This document shows, one piece after another, positions 1-5,115 of a stretch of DNA of 5,185 bases. Within the stretch, counting starts at the first letter, position 1; every line of letters starts with the position of its first letter. Below the pieces are notes generated by a model. The model made no database searches. It was not told the origin of the DNA and was given only the letters and a program-made list of their open reading frames with translations. The position numbers were made by a program, and so were the translations under genes. Location of the stretch: contig JALSRY010000055.1 of the NCBI GenBank assembly GCA_026984555.1, positions 1 through 5,185 of the forward strand. The letters run 5' to 3'. The DNA comes from Phycisphaerae bacterium (lineage in GTDB: Bacteria > Planctomycetota > Phycisphaerae > UBA1845 > Fen-1342).

Positions 1-19
1 AAAAAACGGGATATGGTGG

Positions 20-40
20 AAAAAGCGGGCTCAGGCCCGC
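20..40 (-). terminator. Intrinsic terminator overlapping the dppC-like stop codon
   Basis: On the minus strand the sequence reads GCGGGC-CTGA-GCCCGC-TTTTT. This is a perfect 6-bp G/C stem (40-35 with 30-25), a four-base loop (34-31) and five Ts (24-20). The TGA stop of the DppC-like gene lies in the loop. A further T-rich run (CCCGTTTTTT) closes the window at 10-1. The layout matches a factor-independent terminator for the minus-strand operon. The stem is short, so efficiency is uncertain, and there is no matching U tract for plus-strand transcription. Confidence 0.72.
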
Positions 41-924
41 CGCCCCTTGACGTCGAACGCGTCCCGCAGGCCATCGCCGACGAAGTTCAGCGCCAGCAGC
101 GTGATCGCCAGGGCAGCGCACGGGAACACCACGAGCCACCAGTCGAACTGGATCGGGTTGAGCAGCCGCACGCCGTCGGCGGCGAGCGAGCCCCACGTGG
201 CCTGCGGGGGCTGAACCCCGACACCGAGGAAGCTCAGGAACGATTCCTGGAGGATCGCCTGGGGAACGGTCAGCGTGGCGAACACCACGATCGGCCCGAC
301 GAGGTTGGGCATGATGTGTCGCAGGAGGATACGCGGCGTGGAGAGCCCGAGCGCGCGGGCGGCTTCGACGAACGGCTGTTCACGCAGGGATAGTACTTGT
401 CCGCGGACGACGCGCGCCATGGTCAGCCAGCTCACGCCGCCGATCGCCAGCGCGAGCACAATGTAGCGTGACCATTCGCTGCCGGCGATGTGCCAGGTTT
501 CGAGCCAGGCCCCGAGCGAGATCGTCAGCAACATGACCAGCAGCAGGTAGGGCAGGGCGTAGAGCACGTCCACGGCTCGCATCATCAACTCGTCGATACG
601 TCCCCCCATGTAGCCTGCGACGGCACCGTACGCCGTACCGATCACCACCGCGATCAACGCCGACAGCAACCCCAGGCTCAGCGAGATCGCGCCGCCGTAG
701 AGCGTGCGCGCCAGCAGATCGCGGCCGAGGTCGTCGGTGCCGAGCGGATGGGCGGCGCAAGGGGGTCGGCGCACCTCGTCGAGATTCGTGCGGCGCATGG
801 CGGCGGCACTCCAGGTCAGGGACGCGAAGCAACCGAGCGTCATCAGGGCCAACAGGATCATCGAGCCGATCGCGGCCCGATTGGCCCGGAAACGTTGCCA
901 GGTTCGGTTCCGCCGCCTGCTCAT
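31..924 (-). CDS. ABC transporter permease, DppC/OppC family
   Basis: This is a 297-residue inner-membrane permease of the dipeptide/oligopeptide/nickel (and oligosaccharide) ABC importer family. It should form the channel together with the upstream DppB-like partner. A short basic N-terminus (MSRRRNRTWQRFRANRAAIG) is typical of the OppC_N region and leads into TM1 (about 19-40). The family signature HPLGTDDLGRDLLART sits at 59-74. Further hydrophobic spans lie at about 80-104, 118-140, 153-172, 207-228 and 262-282. The cytoplasmic EAA loop that docks on the ATPase is at about 185-205 (FVEAARALGLSTPRILLRHI). The C-terminus NFVGDGLRDAFDVKG is the usual OppC ending, and the length matches the family. 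The start ATG overlaps the stop of the upstream permease (ATGA, 924-921) with no strong Shine-Dalgarno, so translational coupling is likely. The stop codon lies inside a terminator hairpin. The transported substrate cannot be assigned; the GH65 gene in the operon suggests a sugar rather than a peptide. Confidence 0.96.
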   Translation of the reverse strand: MSRRRNRTWQRFRANRAAIGSMILLALMTLGCFASLTWSAAAMRRTNLDEVRRPPCAAHPLGTDDLGRDLLARTLYGGAISLSLGLLSALIAVVIGTAYGAVAGYMGGRIDELMMRAVDVLYALPYLLLVMLLTISLGAWLETWHIAGSEWSRYIVLALAIGGVSWLTMARVVRGQVLSLREQPFVEAARALGLSTPRILLRHIMPNLVGPIVVFATLTVPQAILQESFLSFLGVGVQPPQATWGSLAADGVRLLNPIQFDWWLVVFPCAALAITLLALNFVGDGLRDAFDVKGRRA

Positions 925-1856
925 CGCGAGCCCGCCCCCACCCGAATGCGCGGGTCCACGAAGCCGTAGAGCACATCGACGGCGAGATTGAACGTCGCGA
1001 GGAACACGCTGTAGACCATCACCGTGGCGAGGATGAGCGTCTGGTCGCGGTTGTTGATCGATTCCACGACGTGGGTGCCCATTCCGGGAATCGTGAAGAT
1101 CTTTTCCACGACGAACGAACCGGTGAACACGGCGGCGGCGGTCGGCCCGAGGTAGCTCAGCACGGGCAGCAGCGCGTTGCGCAACGCGTGGTCGAGCAGG
1201 ACACGGAACTCGGAAAGCCCCTTGGCCCGCGCGGTACGGATGTAGTCTTCGCCGAGCGCGTCGAGCATTCCCGAGCGCGTCAGTCGGGCGATGTACGCCG
1301 CGTAGGGCAGCGCGAGCGTGATCGCGGGCAGCAACGCCTGCATCGGCCGGCCCCAGCCGCCGACGGGAACCGCGCGCAGCCACAGCGCGAAGACCATCAG
1401 CAGGGCCGCTCCGACCACGAACGTGGGCAGCGACACCCCTACCAGGCACAATCCGACGGAAAGGTGATCGAGCAGGCTCCCCGGACGGGCGGCGGACACC
1501 ACGCCCACCAGCACGCCGATGACCACCGCCAGCCCCAGCGCGAGTACACCGAGCTGGAGCGAAACCGGCAGGGCCGACCGCATGATTTCCACGACGGTCC
1601 AGTCCTCGTATTGGAACGCGGGCAGGTCGTGATCCCAGACGAGTCGCTTGGGCCAGGTCCAGAAATAGCGTTCGAGAGGCGGCTGGTCGAAGTTGTAAGC
1701 CTTGCGTTTTTCCGCCAGGACCTCGGGCGGCAGGTCTTTTTCGCCGCTTTCCAGCCCCTCCCCCGGCGCCGCCATCACGAGTAGCACCGCGCCGCCGTAG
1801 ACCACCAGCAGCACGACGGGAAACATGAGCAGACGTCTACAGATGAATCGGAACAT
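921..1856 (-). CDS. ABC transporter permease, DppB/OppB family
   Basis: This is a 311-residue inner-membrane permease, the first half of a heterodimeric DppBC/OppBC-like channel. TM1 is at about 8-30 (FICRRLLMFPVVLLVVYGG). A long external loop (about 31-95) follows; it contains the family-type segment YNFDQPPLERYF at 54-65 and YEDWTVVEIM at 83-92. Further hydrophobic spans lie at about 98-121, 131-160, 172-190, 226-250 and 272-297. The EAA loop that contacts the ATPase is at about 203-222 (EDYIRTARAKGLSEFRVLLD). The motifs EKIFTIPGMG (251-260) and DPRIRV near the C-terminus are characteristic of OppB proteins. I chose the ATG at 1856 because the protein then begins exactly where family members do. 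The ribosome-binding site is weak (GGACCGAAGCGC before ATG). A GC-rich inverted repeat (1871-1875/1882-1886) lies in the 52-nt gap upstream and might influence the ratio of products. The cognate ATPases and binding protein are not in the window. Confidence 0.96.
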   Translation of the reverse strand: MFRFICRRLLMFPVVLLVVYGGAVLLVMAAPGEGLESGEKDLPPEVLAEKRKAYNFDQPPLERYFWTWPKRLVWDHDLPAFQYEDWTVVEIMRSALPVSLQLGVLALGLAVVIGVLVGVVSAARPGSLLDHLSVGLCLVGVSLPTFVVGAALLMVFALWLRAVPVGGWGRPMQALLPAITLALPYAAYIARLTRSGMLDALGEDYIRTARAKGLSEFRVLLDHALRNALLPVLSYLGPTAAAVFTGSFVVEKIFTIPGMGTHVVESINNRDQTLILATVMVYSVFLATFNLAVDVLYGFVDPRIRVGAGSR

Positions 1857-1908
1857 GCGCTTCGGTCCGCGCGGCGTGCGTGCCGCCGGCCTGTCGCCGC
1901 CGACGGCC

Positions 1909-2064
1909 TCAGGGCCCGGGCGGGTGGATGTATGTTTCGTAGATCGTTTTCTTCACGTCCGCCGGAACCAGCAACCACAAGAGCAACGCCAGCAGCAAGA
2001 CCACCACCAGGTAGATCAGCCGCATCAGGAGAAACCGGCGCAGCGGGCGGCTTGGCTCGGGCAT
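1909..2064 (-). CDS. Small single-pass membrane protein, unknown function
   Basis: This 51-codon reading frame sits between the GH65 gene and the DppB-like permease, 20 nt after the former and 52 nt before the latter. The product has a basic N-terminus (PSRPLRRFLLMR), one very hydrophobic helix at about 12-33 (LLMRLIYLVVVLLLALLLWL) and a polar tail VPADVKKTIYETYIHPPGP. The positive-inside rule predicts a cytoplasmic N-terminus and an external tail. A Shine-Dalgarno-like GAGAGG (2080-2075) lies 10 nt before the ATG, within the short gap after the GH65 stop. Tight spacing, the ribosome-binding site and a coherent membrane topology argue that it is real; very small size and lack of a recognisable family argue for caution. 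It might be a small accessory subunit of the transporter, but that is inference. Its RR-LLM start loosely resembles TM1 of the adjacent DppB-like protein, so a decayed duplication is an alternative. Confidence 0.62.
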   Translation of the reverse strand: MPEPSRPLRRFLLMRLIYLVVVLLLALLLWLLVPADVKKTIYETYIHPPGP

Positions 2065-2074
2065 CGCGTCGCAA

Positions 2075-2080
2075 CCTCTC
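2075..2080 (-). promoter_or_regulatory. Shine-Dalgarno for the small membrane ORF
   Basis: GAGAGG on the minus strand lies 10 nt before the ATG at 2064 and 5 nt after the end of the GH65 stop codon. It is the main sequence support for translation of the 51-codon reading frame. Confidence 0.5.
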
Positions 2081-2084
2081 GCAA

Positions 2085-4403
2085 TCAGTCGCAGTGTACC
2101 GCGTTGTTCGTCTGATGGCGAAGCGACCAGCGCTCGGCGGCGCCCGCGGCCACGGTTCGGCGATCGCCGCCGACCTGCACCGCCAGAGGCACGCTCCCGC
2201 GGTTCTCGACGGTCGCTTCGCGGCTGGTGATCGTGACGAAGGCTGCGACGCCGCGCCAGCGGATCGGAAACGCCAGTCGCCGCCAGGCGCGCGGCAGGCG
2301 CGGGTCGAGGGTCAACACGTCTGTTTGCATCGCGGTTCGCATCCCCGCGAAGCCGAAGATTGCGATCTGCCACAGCATCGCGGCGGCGGCGATGTGCACG
2401 CCCTCGGCGGCCCCTCCGTTGGCAGGATCGGTATCGATGGCGAGGGTACGCTGCCAGAATCGCCACGCATCGTCGTGCAGGCCGAGCCGACAGGCGATCA
2501 GCGCGTGTACCCCCGCCGACAGCGATGAATCGTGCGTCGTCAGGGGCAGGTAGGTATCCCACGCCCGGCGGACCTCCGCGTCGGAAAACTCCCCGGGAAA
2601 CAACATCATCAGCATCAGCACATCGGCCTGCTTGAGACACTTGCTTCGATAAAGCCGCTCCTGCGGAACCTGCGAGGCGAACGGCCGGGCGCGGTCGCGC
2701 CACAAGGTCTCGAACTGCGGTTCGGCCAGACGCATGAACTCCTCGCACTGCAACACGAGCACCCCATCGTCGGCGCGCAGAATCGGCAAGCCGCGGGCGG
2801 CCTCGGCGAACGCGGCGCACTCCTCCGCCGACGCGCCCCCGGAACGCCCGATCTTCGCGGCCAGCTCCAACGCGAATCGCGCGAGGCGGTTCGTGTACGC
2901 GTTGTTGCTGGCGATGGGCGTGTATTCGTCCGGCCCCATGACCCCGAGCAGGCTCGGATGATCGTCTCCGGCGCGGTGGTCGAGCCGCGCAAGCCAGTAC
3001 CGGGCGGTCTCCACCAGGACCTCGGCGATATCGTGCCCCAGGGCCGGGCGCTGCGATGAACCCTCGGAGAAGGCGTCGGGCGGTCGCGACTCCAGGGCCG
3101 TGTTCGTGGCCCGCGCATAGTGGGCCAGGCCATAGGCCACGTCCGCCGTCACGTGCACCTCGTGGTCGGCGTACTGCCAATTCGGGCAACATTCGTTGCC
3201 AGCGGTGTCAGATTCCCACGCGTAGCGTGCGCCGGGGTAGCGGTAGCGTGTGGCGTTGCGGCGGGCGCCGTCCAACGTGCGGATGCGAAACTCCGCCAGC
3301 GTTCGGGCCCGCGCCGGGTCGGTATACAGGTAGAACGGCAGCAGGAACATCTCGGTGTCCCAGAAGAACCGACCCCAGTACGCCTCGCCCGAATATCCTT
3401 TCGCGTCGATGGCGACCCGTGGGTCGCCGGTGACGTGGCTGCGCAACAGGTGGTAGAGCGCGACACGCAGCGCCCGTTGCGAGTCGTCGTTGCCATCGAT
3501 CTCGACATCGCAGCTTTTCCAGCGATCGTGCCAGGCGGCGGCGTGCTCGGCGTGCAACTGCTCGAAGGACAGTCCGTCGGCTTCTGCCAGCCATTGGCTC
3601 GCCGGACGCACGAACAGGTCGCGGCTGGTCGCGACGGCGCTTCGTTTTTCGATCACGAGTTGTTGGTTCGGCGAGAGTGTCGTGTCGCCGGCCAGTCGCG
3701 CGGTGCGTGGTGTCTGTTGCACACGCCATGTTCCGGCGAGACCCCGCAGACGTGTCACGATCTCCACCGCGTCGCCGCCGTCGGTTTGGACGAAGCACGC
3801 GAGGCCCTCCGGGCCCAGGGGGCGCAGTACGACGCCGCGGAAGTGGTCATGGCCGTTGGTGCGCACGTCGGCGTCGATGCCGGCCAGGATCGTGGCTTCG
3901 GCCGGACGATCGGCGGCCAGGGTCAGGCGTTGCAGGACCAGGTGGGGGCGGGCCAGGCTCACGAAGCGTTCGAAACACGCATCGACGGTCTGGCCGTTGG
4001 TGGTGTGCCAGCGCAATGTGCGGGTCAGGGTCGCGTCGGCCAGGCGCAGTGTCCGCTGGTAGGTGCTGATGTGCGCTGTTTCGACATCGAGCCGTTCGCC
4101 CGCGACGATCGGGGTCAGCTCGAGCAACCAGGGCAAGTTGATCAGTTCATTGTTGAGGGTGGGGTGTGGCCCGTACACGCCCGGGACATAGGTACCCCAT
4201 TTCGATTTGCGGTCGGGGAATTCTTCGCTGGTGACGTTGGTGGGCCGGCGATCGTAGGAGCGGTTCTGCGGGGCGTCGGAGAGGTGTTCTTCGAGCGAAC
4301 CACGGATGTGGAGATAGCCGCTTCCCAGCGTGAACAAGCCCTCCCAGGCCTTGGCCGTGGTCCCATCGAACGCCGACTCGATGACCGTCCAGGATTCGCT
4401 CAT
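2085..4403 (-). CDS. Glycoside hydrolase family 65 protein (alpha-disaccharide phosphorylase or hydrolase)
   Basis: This 772-residue protein matches the GH65 plan and length: N-terminal beta-sandwich (about 10-265), linker helices (about 280-320), (alpha/alpha)6 catalytic barrel (about 320-700) and a small C-terminal beta domain (about 703-760). Family members such as maltose, trehalose and kojibiose phosphorylases split alpha-glucosyl disaccharides with inversion, giving beta-glucose 1-phosphate plus sugar; some relatives are hydrolases. Visible motifs are FWDTEMFLLPFYLY (347-360, glucose-binding WD), AWESDTAGNE (395-404), HEVHVTADVAY (414-424), GPDEY (490-494, Glu493 as general acid), KQADVLML (591-598), THDSSLS (623-629, matching the phosphate-site segment of phosphorylases) and EGVHIAAAAMLWQIAIFGFAG (667-687). 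No signal peptide is present, so it should be cytoplasmic. I chose ATG 4403 because homology begins immediately and GAGG lies 5 nt upstream. The frame stays open to an ATG at 4748, but that extension is Arg/Pro-rich and unlike GH65. Oddities are Thr495 after GPDEY and a non-conserved stretch at about 434-457. The exact substrate is not determinable. Confidence 0.95.
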   Translation of the reverse strand: MSESWTVIESAFDGTTAKAWEGLFTLGSGYLHIRGSLEEHLSDAPQNRSYDRRPTNVTSEEFPDRKSKWGTYVPGVYGPHPTLNNELINLPWLLELTPIVAGERLDVETAHISTYQRTLRLADATLTRTLRWHTTNGQTVDACFERFVSLARPHLVLQRLTLAADRPAEATILAGIDADVRTNGHDHFRGVVLRPLGPEGLACFVQTDGGDAVEIVTRLRGLAGTWRVQQTPRTARLAGDTTLSPNQQLVIEKRSAVATSRDLFVRPASQWLAEADGLSFEQLHAEHAAAWHDRWKSCDVEIDGNDDSQRALRVALYHLLRSHVTGDPRVAIDAKGYSGEAYWGRFFWDTEMFLLPFYLYTDPARARTLAEFRIRTLDGARRNATRYRYPGARYAWESDTAGNECCPNWQYADHEVHVTADVAYGLAHYARATNTALESRPPDAFSEGSSQRPALGHDIAEVLVETARYWLARLDHRAGDDHPSLLGVMGPDEYTPIASNNAYTNRLARFALELAAKIGRSGGASAEECAAFAEAARGLPILRADDGVLVLQCEEFMRLAEPQFETLWRDRARPFASQVPQERLYRSKCLKQADVLMLMMLFPGEFSDAEVRRAWDTYLPLTTHDSSLSAGVHALIACRLGLHDDAWRFWQRTLAIDTDPANGGAAEGVHIAAAAMLWQIAIFGFAGMRTAMQTDVLTLDPRLPRAWRRLAFPIRWRGVAAFVTITSREATVENRGSVPLAVQVGGDRRTVAAGAAERWSLRHQTNNAVHCD

Positions 4404-4408
4404 CACCG

Positions 4409-4412
4409 CCTC
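4409..4412 (-). promoter_or_regulatory. Ribosome-binding site fixing the GH65 start
   Basis: GAGG on the minus strand ends 5 nt before the ATG at 4403 (GAGGCGGTG-ATG). It supports this start over the upstream in-frame ATG at 4748. Confidence 0.55.
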
Positions 4413-4480
4413 GATACCGCTTCCATGACGCAATCCGCTGGTCGGAAGCCGGGTGGCGAAAACATCGCCCGCGAGGGCGC

Positions 4481-4486
4481 ATTCTA
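4481..4486 (-). promoter_or_regulatory. Candidate -10 element of the GH65-transporter operon
   Basis: The minus strand reads CGCTAGAATGCGCCC, with TAGAAT at 4486-4481 differing from TATAAT at one position. Transcription would start near 4474 and leave a leader of about 70 nt before the GH65 ATG. No good TTGACA-like -35 box exists at 16-18 nt spacing (the 17-nt position reads TGCGCG). If this is a promoter it may need an activator, and an inverted repeat covers that region. In the presumed leader, two short hairpins are mutually exclusive (4479-4475 with 4470-4466, and 4469-4465 with 4459-4455). Confidence 0.35.
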
Positions 4487-4504
4487 GCGTGTTCGCCACG
4501 CGTC

Positions 4505-4521
4505 GCGCACGACGTGTGCGC
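4505..4521. promoter_or_regulatory. Inverted repeat, candidate operator at the GH65 promoter
   Basis: GCGCAC-GACGT-GTGCGC is a perfect 6-bp inverted repeat with a 5-bp centre. Relative to the candidate TAGAAT box it would occupy about -31 to -47, the -35 region. That position suits a dimeric transcription factor acting on the operon. The regulator is unknown, and in GC-rich DNA a 6-5-6 repeat can arise by chance. Confidence 0.32.
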
Positions 4522-4674
4522 AGGGCGGCGTGGGGCGCTGCGGCTCCCCTCGTGGGATTCGCTCTTCCGGCCGCGTCGACCGAGCTTCGCGGTGGCCTTG
4601 CGTGTCGCCGGCCCGCGTGCCGCGGTCCCGGTTCATGGCAACCTTGGGGCCGTCGAAGTCCTTGGACGAAAAAC

Positions 4675-4702
4675 TTGCCTTTCGGCGAACTCGGTTCATA
4701 AT
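4675..4702 (+). promoter_or_regulatory. Candidate sigma70-like promoter, plus strand
   Basis: TTGCCT (4675-4680), a 16-bp spacer and CATAAT (4697-4702) form a reasonable housekeeping-type promoter in an otherwise GC-rich gap. It points rightwards, away from the GH65 gene, and would drive a leader of about 400 nt towards the possible start codon at 5116. The same AT-rich patch gives TATTAT on the minus strand, but without a convincing -35 box. Confidence 0.3.
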
Positions 4703-4912
4703 AGTTTTCGGAGGATGGGCCGGCTGCGTCGCGCAGGAAGGCCGTCAATTCCTACCGCGTTCCTGCACGATCGCAAACAGGCATCAACCGGGTCGGCCCG
4801 CGTGGACGGCATGGCTGTGGCGATGCGCCGGCGGCCGTGAGCGTCTGCGATCTGCGTTTGTTGTCGTGACGTAAGTTTCGCCCCGGCTGAAGGTTGGCTG
4901 CGGGCCCCGGAC

Positions 4913-4928
4913 CTCGCCCGCGGGCGAG
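4913..4928. repeat. Perfect 16-bp palindrome
   Basis: CTCGCCCGCGGGCGAG equals its own reverse complement, with no spacer. It could be a binding site for a dimeric regulator or, in RNA, the lower part of a hairpin. It lies 485 bp from the end of the last minus-strand CDS, so it is more likely linked to a rightward unit if it has a role. Confidence 0.4.
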
Positions 4929-4940
4929 ACCGGGCGGTCA

Positions 4941-5082
4941 GGCTCGCCGAAAGAGCCAGTGTATCGCAAACCGTGGGGGCTCCGGCGATTGCGGATCGCC
5001 GCACACCAACGGGGCGGGACTTCCTGCTGGGCAGAATGACCCCGAGGAGGGACGCTGCGTATGCGCCTGCATCCCTGGGGGG
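4941..5082 (+). other. Cluster of hairpins, candidate structured leader RNA
   Basis: Read on the plus strand, this stretch holds consecutive inverted repeats. GGCTC/GAGCC (4941-4945/4953-4957) has a GCCGAAA loop. GGCGAT/ATCGCC (4984-4989/4995-5000) has a TGCGG loop. CTGC/GCAG (5024-5027/5031-5034) is nested inside CGGGG/CCCCG (5010-5014/5040-5044). GGGA/TCCC (5049-5052/5072-5075) encloses GCG-TATG-CGC. CCCC at 5040-5043 could instead pair with the G run at 5077-5082, so two folds compete. The cluster ends shortly before a Shine-Dalgarno and ATG. I do not recognise a known riboswitch class. GC-rich DNA forms hairpins easily, so this is only a candidate. Confidence 0.25.
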
Positions 5083-5115
5083 AAGCCGGTTCAGTTCGGA
5101 AGGGAGTGTGATGTC

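Larger units (their letters stand above)
4404..5110. other. Long intergenic region without a convincing gene
   Basis: About 700 nt upstream of the GH65 gene hold only short or low-complexity, Arg/Pro/Ala-rich reading frames on both strands, with no family motifs and no agreement of start, ribosome-binding site and composition. What can be seen is a TAGAAT promoter candidate with an overlapping inverted repeat near 4481-4521, a plus-strand promoter candidate at 4675-4702, a 16-bp palindrome at 4913-4928 and a cluster of hairpins from 4941 to about 5082. The stretch 4525-4670 shows nothing further. I see no tRNA, rRNA or insertion sequence here. It reads best as a shared regulatory region between divergent transcription units. 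Confidence 0.55.

Noticed and set aside
925..1449. Long version of the DppC-like frame starting at 1449
   Set aside because: The extra residues are an out-of-frame reading of the DppB-like gene. The start at 924 with the ATGA overlap gives the normal family N-terminus.
1775..2074. 99-codon minus-strand frame spanning the small ORF and the DppB start
   Set aside because: It is a third-frame shadow of the small membrane ORF and the DppB N-terminus, with unlikely composition (Arg/Pro-rich, Cys cluster).
1909..3192. 427-codon minus-strand frame that contains the small membrane ORF at its end
   Set aside because: Most of it lies out of frame within the GH65 gene and is Arg/Gly/Ala-rich. Only the last 51 codons, outside GH65 and with their own Shine-Dalgarno, look like a protein.
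3120..4487. Long open frame (455 codons) on the plus strand opposite the GH65 gene
   Set aside because: It is exactly antisense to a well-supported GH65 CDS. Long antisense frames are expected from G/C-rich third positions, and the translation shows no recognisable domain.
4404..4748. 115-codon N-terminal extension of the GH65 protein from the ATG at 4748
   Set aside because: The extension is low-complexity and Arg/Pro/Ala-rich, crosses the promoter-like TAGAAT element, and GH65 similarity starts right at the internal ATG 4403, which has a ribosome-binding site.
4715..4840. Plus-strand 41-codon frame whose ATG is preceded by GGAGG
   Set aside because: The GGAGG abuts the ATG with no spacer, so it cannot act as a Shine-Dalgarno for it, and the peptide is Arg-rich and featureless.
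4931..4965. GGTCAGG followed by a hairpin, reminiscent of SRP (4.5S) RNA domain IV
   Set aside because: Only the seven-base 5' side matches. The GGAAG-type tetraloop context and the AGCAG segment on the 3' side of the helix are missing.
4941..5000. CGAAAG loop followed by TCGCAAACC, reminiscent of a cyclic di-GMP (GEMM) riboswitch
   Set aside because: The order and spacing of the conserved segments do not fit. The GACGCAAAGCC core is altered and the second receptor helix could not be identified.
4696..5004. 102-codon minus-strand frame upstream of GH65
   Set aside because: Composition is Arg/Ala/Ser-rich without motifs or a good ribosome-binding site, and it overlaps the plus-strand promoter and hairpin candidates. 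There is not enough support to call a gene.
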